A stretch of DNA of 64,000 nt, taken from assembly GCF_002575655.3 (NCBI RefSeq), contig NC_053037.3, positions 506,238,544-506,302,543 of the forward strand, in the 5' to 3' direction. The first letter of the stretch is position 1. Every line of letters begins with the position of its first letter. The position numbers and the translations under genes are program-made. This DNA is from Aegilops tauschii subsp. strangulata (lineage: Eukaryota; Streptophyta; Magnoliopsida; Poales; Poaceae). The notes under the pieces were generated by a model that worked only from the letters and a program-made list of their open reading frames with translations, did no database searches and was not told where the DNA came from. Of the stretch, positions 33,712-46,687 are shown piece by piece.

Positions 33712-35301
33712 TCATGACTCATAGCCTTTACCGACAAAGGTTCCATACTTGGATATTACAAATTTATTCGACTCAAAGACAAGCTTATAGCCATCTCTAC
33801 ACAGAAGAGATCCGCTAACAAGATTTTTATTGGCGGAGGGGACATAATGCACGTTCTTCAGCCGCACGATCTTCCCCGAAGTAAACTTTAGATCGACCAT
33901 GCCAACACCACGAACAGAAGCACTTGAACCGTTGCCCATCAGCACGGTTGAAGTCCCTGCGGTCTGATAAGACGAAAACATGGAAATATCACCGCATACA
34001 TGCACATTAGCACCCGTGTCAATCAACCGATCAGGAGAATGACATACTGAAAGAATAGTGGGAAATATACCATACCCAACATCCTTCATGTCAGTGTCTC
34101 CAATGACAACATTAGCGGTCTTGCCGCCTTTCCCAGAATGAAGCTTGTCATAGCGATTAGGGCAACTAGGAGCCCAATGATCAGGATCCCCACACACATG
34201 AAAAACACCTTTCTTCTTGTCATTCTTCTTCTTGAAGTTCGTTTGTTGCACAACCTTGTTCTTCCCATCAAACTTTGCTTTACCATCAAACTTGCCCTTG
34301 TTCTTGAACTTGTGGGGCTGGAAGTTCTTCTTCTGTACCAGATTAGCACTAGATCCTCCCTCAATACCTCGAGCACGTGTGTCCTTTGCTCTCGCCTTTT
34401 CTTCCACATCAAGAGTGCCAATGAGATCTGGGACGGAAAACTCTTGTCTCTTATGTTTCAGTAAGGTAGCAAAGTTCCTCCACGAAGGAGGAAGCTTAGT
34501 GATGATACCTCCGGCAACAAACTTGTCCGGTAGCATACAACTGAAGTGCTCAAGTTCTCTAGCAAATGACTGTATCTCATGAGCTTGCTCAACCACGGAG
34601 CGCTCTTCAGTCATCCTGTAATCATAGAATTGCTCCATGATGTACAGCTCAGTGCCAGCATCCGAGACCCCAAACTTGGCCTCAAGTGCATCCCACATAT
34701 CTTTTCCATTATCAATTAATGCATAAGCATCAACTATGTTCTCACCAAGAACACTCAAGAGAGCAGCCTTAAACAGAGTATCCATTTTCTGAAAAGCTTG
34801 TGCCTGCTGAGCATCAAGCTCCCCTTCAGGTTTGCCAAGAGTGGCGTCATAGCAACTCATGGTTTGAAACCATAAGACTGCTCTCACGCGCCACCTCTTA
34901 TAGTGGATACCCTCAAACATAGGAGGTCTCATGGAGGCAGCAAAACCACTTGGGGTAAATTGCCTATAATAAGGTTTTTGGATTGTTGGAAATATGAGCA
35001 ATTTACCAAATAATCTTGCTAATGGAAATATTAGATAAAACATGACTAATACAGCAGAGATAAAGCAAGTCATGCAATCTGACAGAGTGAAGGTAAATAG
35101 CATCTGCATATATGAACTTGAACTAAACACATCTAGAACAGACACTAGATGAAGTAGCATATATGAAGTAGAACCTATCATATGTAGGACAGAAACTAGA
35201 GCAAAGAACTGTGGCAGGACATCTAACAGAAAGAGCAAGAACACGTACGGGACAGCAACAACAGAAGCACTGGACTTGGGGTCGACATCCTCTCCAGCCA
35301 T
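33712..35301 (-). CDS. C2 gag-protease (open frame)
   Basis: The 529-codon open frame starts at ATG 35301. Residues about 120-330 are a copia-type Gag (UBN2/gag-polypeptide family; [20 protein letters not shown], then [11 protein letters not shown]). A zinc knuckle reads [14 protein letters not shown], in which the first Cys position is Phe, so zinc binding is likely impaired. The aspartic protease motif [11 protein letters not shown] is near residue 425. Residues about 19-113 are an odd, hydrophobic Phe/Leu/Tyr-rich stretch that has the marks of a retained intron (GT at 35248, AG at 34964). A stop at 33712 separates it from the pre-integrase part. Confidence 0.8.
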   Translation of the reverse strand: MAGEDVDPKSSASVVAVPYVFLLFLLDVLPQFFALVSVLHMIGSTSYMLLHLVSVLDVFSSSSYMQMLFTFTLSDCMTCFISAVLVMFYLIFPLARLFGKLLIFPTIQKPYYRQFTPSGFAASMRPPMFEGIHYKRWRVRAVLWFQTMSCYDATLGKPEGELDAQQAQAFQKMDTLFKAALLSVLGENIVDAYALIDNGKDMWDALEAKFGVSDAGTELYIMEQFYDYRMTEERSVVEQAHEIQSFARELEHFSCMLPDKFVAGGIITKLPPSWRNFATLLKHKRQEFSVPDLIGTLDVEEKARAKDTRARGIEGGSSANLVQKKNFQPHKFKNKGKFDGKAKFDGKNKVVQQTNFKKKNDKKKGVFHVCGDPDHWAPSCPNRYDKLHSGKGGKTANVVIGDTDMKDVGYGIFPTILSVCHSPDRLIDTGANVHVCGDISMFSSYQTAGTSTVLMGNGSSASVRGVGMVDLKFTSGKIVRLKNVHYVPSANKNLVSGSLLCRDGYKLVFESNKFVISKYGTFVGKGYES

Positions 35302-36059
35302 GTCGTCGATGAGATTGTCGACGTCGGGGAAGAAGTTGTCGTCGGGGAAGTAGTCGTTAGAGTCCGTGATGAAGAAGTTAGTAGTCGCGTGGAGCGCTCC
35401 CCAAAAACCTTATCACCCTTCTCCCATACATGACTCAAAAGGTGTGGTTCCGGAGGCCTACTGTCCCGACCTGTGGTGCACGCCGCAAGTCGGGATGGGG
35501 AAGATCGTAGCAGCAGTGCAGTGCTCAGGAACCTTGTGGCGAGAGGAAGAGGATCTTCTGGTGTGTCTCTCTGGAGAGGAGCGACCTCTCTTATATAGGC
35601 ACAGGAGAAGGACGTGAACAGGCTGCGACGGGAGGTGAAGTAATGAAGGGAGACGAAGCGAACAGGCAGCACGCGAAGAGGTGCGCCGTTCGTATTCAGT
35701 CTCCACTACAGCAAAACGTTTTAGCTCCCGTGTGACCGTTCGTATACCCGTCGTGCGTGGCAAAAATTTAGACATCGGCTCATTCCCGCAACCCGCGGCG
35801 CATCGTGATGAGGCATGGCGTGGCGAGGCGAGCGGCGGAGGAGGAGCGCGCGTGAATGTCCCTCTTGTTCTCATGCTCATACATGTGGGGAAAGAGCCTC
35901 CCTTATAAAGAGGTCCAACTCCCTCTAAACTAGCAATGTGGGACTAAACTTTAGTTCCACCTCTTGCCTTGCACGAATGGGCTGCGTGGGCCTCTAGGAT
36001 TTATTAGGAATTTCTGAAACTGCTATTGGGCTTGGCCCAAAATAGACAAAATCCCAGCA
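35302..36059 (-). repeat. C2 5' LTR and leader
   Basis: This non-coding part contains two TATA-like boxes on the minus strand, CTTTATAAGGG (about 35904-35914) and CCTATATAAG (about 35590-35600). The second is followed at a normal distance by CTCTCCAGAGAGACACACC, a plausible start of transcription. The LTR/leader boundary cannot be fixed without the other LTR. Confidence 0.6.
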
Positions 36060-37075
36060 TCTACTATATGATTCAATGTTCGACCTTTCGGTCTCCAGTG
36101 TTCCGAGGCCATATCTGCATATGCTAGGCTCGTCAAGTTTAACCCGAGTATTTTGCATGTGCAAAACTGGCTTGCACCCGTTGTATGTGAACGTAGAGCT
36201 TATCACACCCGATCATCACGTGGTGTCTCAGCACGAAGAACTGTCGCAACGGTGCATACTCAAGGAGAACACTTATACCTTGAAATTTTAGTAAGGGATC
36301 ATATTATAAAGCTACCGCCGAACCAAGCAAAATAAGATGTCTAAAAGATAAACATCACATGCAATCGAAATATGTGACATGATATGGCCATGATCATCTT
36401 GCGCCTTTGATCTCCATCTCCAAAGTACCGTCATGATCTCTATCGTCACCGGCATGACACCCTGATCTCCATCATCTTGATCTCTATCAACGTGTCGTCA
36501 CATGGTCGTTTCACCAACTATTGCTATCGCATAGCGATAAAGTAAAGCAATTATTTGGCGCTTGCATCTTATGCAATAAAGAGACAACCATAAGGCTTCT
36601 GCCAGTTGCCGATAACTTCAACAAAACATGATCATCTCATACAACAACTTATATCTCATCACGTCTTGACCATATCACATCACAACATGCCCTGCAAAAA
36701 CAAGTTAGACGTCCTCTACTATGTTGTTGCAAGTTTTACGTGGCTGCTACGGGCTGCGCAAGAACCGTTCTTACCTACGCATCAAAACCACAATGATTTT
36801 TTGTCAAGTATGTGCTGTTTTAACCTTCAACAAGGACCGGGCGTAGCCACACTCAATTCAACTAAAGTTGGAGAAACTGACACCCGCCAGCCACCTGTGT
36901 GCGAAGCATGTCGGTAGAACCAGTCTCGCGTAAGCGTACGCGTAATGTCGGTCCGGTCCGCTTCATCCAACAATACCGCCGAATCAAAGTATGACATGCT
37001 GGTAAGTAGTATGACTATTATCGCCCACCACTCACTTGTGTTCTACTCGTGCATATAACATCTACGCATAAACCT

Positions 37076-37088
37076 GGCTCGGATGCCA
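37076..37088 (-). other. Angela-like primer-binding site
   Basis: TGGCATCCGAGCC on the minus strand, one base from the LTR, differs at two positions from the Met-tRNA site TGGTATCAGAGCC. Confidence 0.7.
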
Positions 37089-37089
37089 C

Positions 37090-38815
37090 TGATGGGGAAC
37101 GTAGTAATTTCAAAAAAAATCCTACGCACACGCAAGATCATGGTGATGCATAGCAACGAGAGGGGAGAGTATTGTCTACGTACCCTCGTAGACCGTAAGC
37201 GGAAGCGTTATGACAACGCGGTTGATGTAGTCGTACGTCTTCACGATCGACCGATCCTAGCACCGAAGGTACGGCACCTCCGCGATCTGCACACGTTCAG
37301 CTCGGTGACGTCCCATGAACTTACGATCCAGTAGAGTGTCGAGGGAGAGCTTCATCAGCACGACGGCATGATGACGGTGATGATGAAGCTACCGGCGCAG
37401 GGCTTCACCTAAGCACTACGACGATATGACCGAGGTGGATTATGATGGAGCGGGGCACCGCACATGGCTAAGAGATCAAGGATCAACTTGTGTGTCTATG
37501 GGGTGCCCCCTAGCCACGTATATAAAGGATGGAGGGAGGAGGAGGCCGGCCCTCATAGGGCGTGCCCAAAGTGTGGAGTCCTACTAGGACTCCCTAGTCC
37601 TAGTAGGATTCCACCTCCCACATGGAATAGGAAAAAGGGAAGGGAGAAGGAGAAGGAAGGAAGGGGGCGCCCCCCTTTCCCTAGTCCAATTCGTACCAGT
37701 CCATGGGGAAGGGGTGCGGCCACCCTTGAGGCCTTTCTCTCCTTTCCCGTATGGCCCATTAAGGCCCAATACGAATTCCCGTAACTCTCCGGTACTCCGA
37801 AAAATACCCGAATCACTCGAAACCTTTCCGATGTCCGAATATAGCCTTCCAATATAGCGACCTTTACGTCTCTACCATTTCGAGACTCCTCGTCATGTCC
37901 CCGATCTCATCCGGGACTCCGAACAAACTTCGGTCATCAATTCACATAACTCATAATACAAATCGTCACCGAACGTTAAGCGTGCGGACCCTACGGGTTC
38001 GAGAACTATGTAGACATGACCGAGACTCATCTCCGGTCAATAACCAATAGCGGAACCTGGATGCTCATATTGGCTCCCACATATTCTACGAAGATCTTTA
38101 TCGGTCAAACCGCATAACAACATACGTTGTTCCCTTTGTCATCGGTATGTTACTTGCCCGAGATTCGATCGTCGGTATCTCAATACCTAGTTCAATCTCG
38201 TTACCGGCAAGTCTCTTTAGTCGTTCCGTAATGCATCATCCCGCAACTAACTCATTAGTCACATTGCTTGCAAGGCTTATAGTGATGAGCATTACCGAGA
38301 GGGCCTAGAGATACCTCTCCGATACACGGAGTGATAAATCCTAATCTCGATCTATGCCAACTCAAAAAACACCATCGGAGACACCTGTAGAGCATCTTTA
38401 TAATCACCCAGTTACGTTGTGACGTTTGATAGCACACAAAGTGTTCCTTCGGTATTCGGGAGTTGCATAATCTCATAGTCATAGGAACATGTATAAGTCA
38501 TGAAGAAAGCAATAGCAACATACTAAACGATCAAGTGTTAAGCTAACGGAATGGGTCAAGTCAATCACATCATTCTCTAATGATGTGATCTCGTTAATCA
38601 AATGACAACTCATGTCTATGGCTAGGAAACTTAACCATCTTTGATTCAACGAGCTAGTCAAGTAGAGGCATACTAGTGACACTCTGTTTGTCTATGTATT
38701 CACACATGTACTAAGTTTCCGGTTAATACAATTCTAGCATGAATAATTAACATTTATCATGAAATAAGGAAATAAATAATAACTTTATTATTGCCTCTAG
38801 GGCATATTTCCTTCA
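37090..38815 (-). repeat. Angela-like 5' LTR
   Basis: The 1726-bp LTR starts TGAAGGAAATATGCCCTAG (38815) and ends ACGTTCCCCATCA (37090). The length and start are typical of Angela/BARE1. A TATA-like CTTTATATACG is on the minus strand near 37516-37526. Its first 418 bp (38398-38815) are copied at 47278-47695. Confidence 0.85.
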
Positions 38816-40002
38816 CTTAAACCATTACCTAATACTCTTAAATATGCTTATCTTGATGAAAAGAATATATATCTTGTTATTATTAGTGCTAACCTTTCAG
38901 AGTAGGAAGAAGAGAAATTATTGAAAACTCTGAAGAAGCACCGTGCTGCTATTGGATATACTCTTGATGATCTTAAGGTCATTAGTCCCACTCTATGCCA
39001 GCACAAAATAAAATTGGAGAAAGACGCTAAACCGGTTGTTGATCACCAACGATGGTTAAATCCTAAGATGAAAGAAGTGGTAAGAAAGGAAATACTAAAG
39101 CTTCTGGAGGCAGGTATAATTTATCCTATTGCTGATAGTCAGTGGGTAAGTCCTGTCCATTGTGTCCCTAAGAAGGGAGGTATTACTGTTGTTCCTAATG
39201 ATAAAGATGAATTGATCCCACAAAGAATTGTTACAGGTTATAGAATGGTAATTGACTTCAGCAAATTAAATAAAGCTACTAAAAAGGATCATTACCCTTT
39301 ACCTTTTATTGACCAAATGCTAGAAAGATTATCCAAACATACACATTTTTGCTTTCTAGACGGTTATTCTGGTTTCTCTCAAATACCTGTGTCAAAAGAG
39401 GATCAGGAAAAGACCACTTTTACTTGCCCTTTCAGTACCTTTGCTTATAGATGTATGCCTTTTGGTTTATGTAATGCACCTGCTACCTTCCAAAGATGTA
39501 TGACTGCTATATTCTCTGACTTTTGTGAAAAGATTTTTGAGGTTTTCATGGATAATTTTTCCATGTATGGAACTTCTTTTGATGATTGCTTAAGCAACCT
39601 TGATCGAGTTTTGCAGAGATGTGAAGAAACTAATCTTGTCTTAAATTGGGAGAAGTGCCACTTTATGGTTAATGAAGGTATTGTCTTGGGGCATAAAATT
39701 TCTGAAAGAGGTATTGAATTTGATAAACCCAAAGTTGATGCTATTGAAAAGATGTCGTGTCCTAAGGACCTTAAAGGTATAAGAAGTTTCCTTGGTCATG
39801 CCGGTTTTTATAGGAGGTTCATTAAAGACTTCTCAAAAATTTATAGGCCTCTGCTAATCTCTTACAAAAAGATGTTCCTTTTGTCTTTGATGATGATTGT
39901 GTAGAAGCATTTGAAATACTTAAGAAAGCCTTGATTTCTAAACCTATTGTTCAGCCACCTGATTGGAATTTACCTTTTGAAATTATGTGTGACGCTAGTG
40001 AT
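38816..40002 (+). pseudogene. G3 reverse transcriptase, first copy
   Basis: The fragment has a stop at 38904, then a 327-codon frame (38921-39904) with the RT domain: VSPVHCVPKKGG, VIDFSKLNKATKKDHYPLPF, FLDGYSGFSQIPV, MPFGLCNAPATFQ. The catalytic box is FMDNFSMYG, so the second catalytic Asp is Asn and the enzyme should be dead. A frameshift near 39850 precedes the RT/RNase H linker, which stops at the G4 insertion (CDASD codons at 39987-40002). Confidence 0.88.
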
Positions 40003-41594
40003 TGATACGTCTCCAATGTATCTATAATTTTTGATTATTCCATGCTATATTATATTCTGTTTTGGACATTATTGGGCTTTATTATACACTTTTATATTAT
40101 TTTTGGGACTAACCTATTAACCGGAGGCCCAGCCCAGAATTGCTGTTTTTTTTGCCTATTTCAGAGTTTCACAGAAAAAGAATATCAAACGGAGTCCAAA
40201 CGGAATGAAACCTTCGGGAACGTGATTATCGGAATGAACGTGATCCAGAGGACTTGGGCCCTACGTCAAGACATCAACCAGCAAGGCACGAGGTAGGGGG
40301 CGCGCCTACCCCCCCCCCCCAGGGCACGCCCTCCACCCTCATGGGCCCCACGTTGCTCCACCGACATACTTCTTCCTCATATATATACCTACGTACCCCC
40401 AAACTACCAGATACGGAGCCAAAAACCTAATTGCACCGCCGCAACCTTCTGTACACGTGAGATCCCATCTTGGGGCCTTTTCCGGAGCTCCGCCGGAGGG
40501 GGCATCGATCACGGAGGGCTTCTACATCAACACCATAGCCTCTCCGATGATGTGTGAGTAGTTTACCGCAGACCTTCGGGTCCATAGTTATTAGCTAGAT
40601 GGCTTCTTCTCTCTTTTTGGATCTCAATACAATGTTCTCCCCCTCTCTCGTGGAGATCTATTCGATGTAATCTTCTTTTGCGGTGTGTTTGTTGAGACCG
40701 ATGAATTGTGGGTTTATGATCAAGTTTATCTATGAACAATATTTGAATCTCCTCTGAATTCTTTTATGTATGATTGGTTATCTTTGCAAGTCTCTTCGAA
40801 TTATCAGTTTGGTTTGGCCTACTAGATTGATCTTTCTTGCAATGGGAGAAGTACTTAGCTTTGGGTTCAATCTTGCGGTGTCCTTTCCCAGTGACAGTAG
40901 GGGCAGCAAGGCACGTATTGTATTGTTGCCATCGAGGATAACAAGATGGGGTTTATATCATATTGCATGAGTTTATCCCTCTACATCATGTCATCTTACT
41001 TAAAGCGTTACTTTGTTCTTATGAACTTAATACTCTAGATGCATGTTGGATAGCGGTCGATGTGTGGAGTAATAGTAGTAGATGCAAGCAGGAGTCGGTC
41101 TACTTGTCTCGGACGTGATGCCTATATACATGATCATACCTAGATATTCTCATAACTATGCTCAATTCTGTCAATTGCTCAACAGTAATTTGTTCACCCA
41201 CCGTAATACTTATGCTCATGAGAGAAGCCACTAGTGAAACCTATGGCCCCCGGGTCTATTTTCCATCATATTAATCTTCCAACAACAAGCTATTTCCATT
41301 GCCTTTTATTTTGCTTTTATTTTACTTTGCATCTTTATCATAAAAATACCAAAAATATTATCTTATCATATCTATCAGATCTCGCTCTCGTAAGTGACCG
41401 TGAAGGGATTGACAACCCCTTTATTGCGTTGGTTGCGAGGATTTATTTGTTTGTGTAGGTGCGAGGGACTTGTGCGTGGCCTCCTACTGGATTGATACCT
41501 TGGTTCTCAAAAACTGAGGGAAATACTTACGCTACTTTGCTACATCACCCTTTCCTCTTCAAGGGAAAACCAACGCAGTGCTCAAGAGGTAGCA
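40003..41594 (+). repeat. G4 5' LTR
   Basis: The LTR is 1592 bp, TGATACGTCTCCAATGTATC... to ...AAGAGGTAGCA. A run of 12 C follows GGGCGCGCCTA at about 40307-40320, and a TATATATA box lies at 40380-40387. It differs clearly from the 3' LTR start at 46688. Confidence 0.9.
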
Positions 41595-41605
41595 AGAAGG
41601 ATTTC

Positions 41606-41623
41606 TGGCACCGTTGCCTGGGA
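41606..41623 (+). other. G4 primer-binding site (tRNA-Asp type)
   Basis: TGGCACCGTTGCCTGGGA lies 11 bases after the LTR, with two or three changes from the tRNA-Asp complement. Confidence 0.75.
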
Positions 41624-41815
41624 GTCTACGCAAAAGTCTACATACCAAGTACCCATCACAAACCCTTATCTCCCGCATTACATTATTTGCCATTTGCCTC
41701 TCATTTTCCTCTCCCCCACTTCACCCTTTGCTGTTTTATTCGCCCTCTCTTTTCCGTTCGCCTATTTTTCTCTTGCGTCTTGTTTGCTCGTGTGTTGGAT
41801 TGCTTGCTTGTCACG

Positions 41816-43892
41816 ATGCCTCAAGATAATACCAAATTGTGTGACTTCACCAATACCAACAACAACGATTTCCTTAGCACTCTGATGCTCCTCTTACCGA
41901 CACTGAATCTTGTGAAATTAATGCTGCTTTGTTGAATCTTGTCATGAAAGATCAATTCGCCGGCCTTCCTAGTGAAGATGCCGCTACCCATCTAAATACC
42001 TTCGTTGATTTATGTGATATGCAAAAGAAGAAAGATGTGGATAATGATATTGTTAAATTGAAGCTATTTCCTTTTTCGCTTAGAGATCGTGCTAAAGCTT
42101 GGTTTTCGTCTTTGCCTAAAAATAGTATTGATTCTTGGAATAAGTGCAAAGATGCTTTTATCTCTAAGTATCATGCCGTTAAAATAATCTTTCTTAGAAA
42201 CGATATTATGAATTTTAAGCAACTTGATAATGAACATGTTGCACAAGCTTGGGAGAGGATGAAATTAATGATACGTAATTGCCCTACTCATGGTTTGAAT
42301 TTATGGATGATTATACAAAAAATTTATGCCGGATTGAATTTTGCTTCTAGAAATCTTTTAGATTCGGCCGCGGGAGGCACTTTTATGGAAATCACTTTAG
42401 GAGAAGCTACTAAACTCCTAGATAATATTATGGTTAATTATTCTCAATGGCACACCGAAAGATCTACTAATAAAAAAGTGCATGCGATAGAAGAAATTAA
42501 TGTTTTGAGTGGAAAGATGGATGAACTTATGAAATTATTTGCTATAAAAGTGTCTCTTCTGATCCTAATGATATGCCTTTGTCTACTTTGATTGAGAATA
42601 ATAATGAATCTATGGATGTGAATTTTGTTGGTAGGAATAATTTTGGTAACAACGCGTATAGAGGAAACTTTAATCCTAGGCCGTACCCTAGTAATTCCTC
42701 TAATAATTATGGTAATTACTACAACAATTCTTATGGAAATTTTAATAAGATGCCTTCTGAATTTGAGACTAATGTTAAAGAATTTATGAATTCGCAAAAG
42801 AATTTCAATGCTTTGCTTGAAGAAAAATTGCTTAAAGTTGATGAATTGGCTAGGAACGTTGATAGAATTTCTCTTGATGTTGATTCTTTGAAACTTAGAT
42901 CTATTCCTCCTAAGCATGATATCAATGAGTCTCTCAAAGCCATGATAATTTCCATTGGTGAGTGCAAAGAAAGAACCGCTAGGATGCAAGCTAAGAAAGA
43001 TTGCTTTGTGAAAGTTTGTTCTTCTAATTTCTACGAAAATAAAGATGAAGATCTAAAAGTTATTGATGTGTCCCCTATTAAATCTTTGTTTAGCAATATG
43101 AATCTTGATAATGATGGGACTGAATATGATCCACCTTTACCTAGAAGGCGTTCCAAAAATTCAGAGTTTTTAGATCTTGATGCAAAAATTGGTAAAAGTG
43201 GGATTGAAGAGATCAAAACTTTAGATATTAACGAACCCACTATTTTGGATTTCAAGGAATTTAATTATGATAATTTCTCTTCGATAGATTGTATTTCCTT
43301 GTTGCAATCCGTGCTAAATTCTCCACATGCTTACACTCAACACAAAGCTTTTACTAAACGTATTGTTGATGCTTTAATGCAATCGTATGAAGAAAAACTT
43401 GAGTTGGAAGTTTCTATCCCTAGAAAACTTTATGATGAGTGGGAACCTACTATTAAAATTAAAATTAAAGATCATGAATGCTATGCTTTGTGTGATTTGG
43501 GTGCTAGTGTTTCCACGATTCCAAAGACTTTGTGTGATTTGTTAGGTTTCCGTGATTTTGATGATTGCTCTCTAAACTTGCACCTTGCGGATTCCACTAT
43601 TAAGAAACATATGGGAAGAATTAATGATGTTCTTATTATTGCAAATAGGAATTATGTGCCCGTAGATTTTATTGCCCTTGATATAGATTGCAATCCTTCA
43701 TGTCCTATTATTCTTGGTAGACCTTTCCTTAGAACAATTGGTGCAATTATTGATATGAAGGAAGGGAATATTAGATTTCAATTTCCGTTAAGGAAAGGCA
43801 TGGAACATTTTCCTAGAAAGAAAATAAAATTACCTTATGAATCTATTATGAGAGCTACTTATGGATTTCCTACCAAAGATGGCGATACCTAG
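41816..43892 (+). pseudogene. G4 gag-protease
   Basis: The ATG at 41816 begins MPQDNTKLCDF; a frameshift near 41880 and another near 42545 split the sequence into 41816-41880, 41886-42545 and 42573-43892. The gag core carries AKAWFSSLPKNSIDSW and AWERMKLMIRNCPTHG. The last 439-codon frame has an Asn/Tyr/Gly-rich linker (YGNYYNNSYGN), a helical middle region and an aspartic-protease-like domain with CDLGASVSTIPKTLCD and IILGRPFLRTIGAIID. The frame ends at a stop after the protease with no RT behind it, as in G1. Family members must borrow polymerase and integrase; G3-type elements sharing the tRNA-Asp primer are candidates, by inference. Confidence 0.85.
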
Positions 43893-46687
43893 ATCTATCC
43901 TTGCTTTTATGCCTAGCTAGGGGCGTTAAACGATAGCGCTTGTTGGGAGGCAACCCAATTTTTTTAGTTTTTTTAGTTTTTGCTTCTGTTTAGGAATAAA
44001 TATTTGCTCTAGCCTCTGGTTAGATTTGTTTTTGTGTTTTAATTAGTGTTTGTGCCAAGTTAAACCTATAGGATCTTCTTGGATGATAGTTATTTGATCT
44101 TGGAGAAAATTCCAGAAACTTTCTGTTCACGAAAATAGTTGTTAAAAATCACCAGAACGTGATAAATATTGATTCCAATTGCTGCTGATCAATAAACAAA
44201 TTGTCTAGGTCTTTCTATTTTGGCTGAATTTTTGGAGTTCCGAAAGTTTGCGTTAGTTACAGATTACTACAGACTGTTTTTCGTGTGTTGTTTGCTTATT
44301 TTGATGAATCTATGGCTAATAAAATAATTTATAAACCATAGAGAAGTTGGAATACAGTAGGTTTAACACCAATATAAATAAAGAATGATTTCATTGCAGT
44401 ACCTTGAAGTGGATTTTTGTTTTCTTTCGCTAACGGAGCTCACGAGATTTTCTGTTAAGTTTTGTGTTGTGAAGTTTTTTCAAGTTTTGGGTAAAAGATT
44501 TGATGGATTATGGAACAAGGAGTGGCAAGAGTCTAAGCTTGGGGATGCCCATGGCACCCCAAGATAATCTAAGGACACCAAAAAGCCAAAGCTTGGGGAT
44601 GCCCCGGAAGGCATCCCCTCTTTCGTCTACTTCCATCGGTAACTTACTTGGAGCTATATTTTTATTCACCACATGATATGTGTTTTGCTTGGAGCGTCTT
44701 GTATTATTTGAGTCTTTGTTTTTTAGTTTACCACAATCATCTTTGCTGGACACACCTTTTGATGAGAGACACACATGATTCGGAATTGATTAGAATACTC
44801 TATGTGCTTCACTTATATCTTTTGAGCTATATAGTTTTTGCTCTAGTGCTTCACTTATATCTTTTAGAGCACGGTGGTGGATTTGTTTTATAGAAACTAT
44901 TGTTCTCTCATGCTTCACTTATATTATTTTGAAAGTCTTAAACAGCATGGTAATTTGCTTAATCCTAATGTTCTAGGTATTCAAGACTAGTAAAAACTTT
45001 CTTATGAGTGTGTTGAATACTAAGAGAAGTTTGATGCTTGATGATTGTTTTGAGATATGGAGGTAGTGATATTAAAGTTGTGCTAGTTGAGTAGTTGTGA
45101 ATTTGAGAAATACTTGTGTTGAAGTTTGCAAGTCCCGTAGCATGCACGTATGGTAAACGTTATGTAACAAATTTGAAACATGAGGTGTTCTTTGATTGTC
45201 CTCCTTATGAGTGGTGGTCGGGGACGAGCGATGGTCTTTTCCTACCAATCTATCCCCCTAGGAGCATGCGCGTAGTGCTTGGTTTTTTATGACTTGTAGA
45301 TTTTTGCAATAAGTATGTGAGTTCTTGATGACTAATGTTGAGTCCATGGATTATACGCACTCTTACCCTTCCATCATTGCAAGCCTCTTCGGTACCGTGC
45401 ATTGCCCTTTCTCACAATAAGAGTTGGTGCAAACTTCGTCGGTGCATCCAAACTCCGTGATATGATAAACTCTTTCACACACAAACCTCCTTATATCTTA
45501 CTCGAAACAGCCACCATACCTACCTATTATGGCATTTCCATAGCCATTCCGAGATATATTGCCATGCAACTTTCCACCATTCTGTTTATCATGACACGTT
45601 CATCATTGTCATATTGCTTTGCATGATCATGCAGTTGACATAGTATTTGTGGCAAAGCCACCATTCATAATTCTTTCATACATGTCACTCTTGATTCATT
45701 GCATATCCCGGTACACCGCCGGAGGCATTCATATAGAGTCATACTTTGTTCTAGTATCGAGTTGTAATCATTCAGTTGTAAATAGATAGAAGTTTGATGA
45801 TCATCATTTTTAGAGCATTGTCCCAAGTGAGGAAAAAATAAAAAATAAAAAAGGCCATAAAAAAGAGAAGAAGGCCCAAAAAATGGGAGAAAAAGAAAGA
45901 AGGGACAATGTTACTATCCTTTTACCACACTTGTGCTTCAAAGTAGCACCATAATCTTCATGATAGAGAGTCTCTTGTTTTGTCCCTTTCATATATTAGT
46001 GGGAATTTTTAATTATAGAACTTGGCTTGTATATTCCAACAATGGGCTTCCTCAAATGCCCTAGGTCTTCGTGAGCAAGCAAGTTGGATGCACACCCACT
46101 TAGTTTCTTTTGAGCTTTCATACATTTATAGCTCTAGTGCATCCGTTGCATGGCAATCCCTACTCCTTGCATTAACATCAATCGATGGCATCTCCATAGC
46201 TCATTGATTTGCCATGTTGATGTGAGACTTTCTCCTTTTTTGTCTTCTCCACATAACCCCCATCATTATATTCTATTCCACCCATAGTGCTATATCCATG
46301 GCTCACGCTCATGTATTGCGTGAAGGTTGAAAAAGTTTGAGATTACTAAAGTATGAAACAATTGCTTGGCTTATCATCGGGGTTGTGCATGATGAGAGCA
46401 TTCTTGTGTGACGAAAATGGATCATGACTAAACTATATGATTTTGTAGGGATGAACTTTCTTTGGCCATGTTATTTTGGGAGGACATAATTGCTTAGTTA
46501 GTATGCTTGAAGTATTATTACTTTTATGTCAATATGAACTTTTATCTTGAATCTTTCAGATCTGAATATTCATACCACAATTAAGAAGAATTACATTGAA
46601 ATTATGCCAAGTAGCATTCCACATCAAAAATTCTGTTTTTATCATTTACCTACTCGAGGACGAGCAGCAATTAAGCTTGGGGATGCT
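43893..46687 (+). other. G4 3' non-coding region with hairpins and polypurine tract
   Basis: There is no supported ORF in 2.8 kb. The 14-mer AAGCTTGGGGATGC occurs exactly three times: 44535, 44589 and at the polypurine tract 46673-46686. The first two sit in hairpins: 44538-44563 (11-bp stem with one bulged A, loop CAT) and 44595-44618 (perfect 9-bp stem, 6-base loop). The equivalent region of G1 has matching folds. Confidence 0.7.

Larger units (their letters stand above)
32456..36059 (-). mobile_element. C2, copia retrotransposon, 3'-truncated
   Basis: On the minus strand it starts TGCTGGGATTTTG at 36059 inside the Angela-like leader. LTR/leader, gag-protease, pre-integrase, integrase and the first residues of RT follow, then it stops at 32456. 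RT, RNase H and 3' LTR are missing. Domain order with integrase before RT shows copia type. I could not find its primer site, so the LTR end is unresolved. Confidence 0.8.
36060..38815 (-). mobile_element. Angela/BARE1-like copia element, 5' part
   Basis: It consists of the 5' LTR (37090-38815), primer site and about 1 kb of leader (36060-37075) on the minus strand. C2 lies where gag-pol should follow, and the 3' half is missing. LTR start and leader match my memory of the Triticeae Angela/WIS/BARE1 group. It inserted in G3 next to 38816. Confidence 0.8.

Noticed and set aside
35223..35880. Minus-strand frames of 140-149 codons before C2 gag
   Set aside because: They cover the C2 LTR/leader with its TATA boxes and have no domain.
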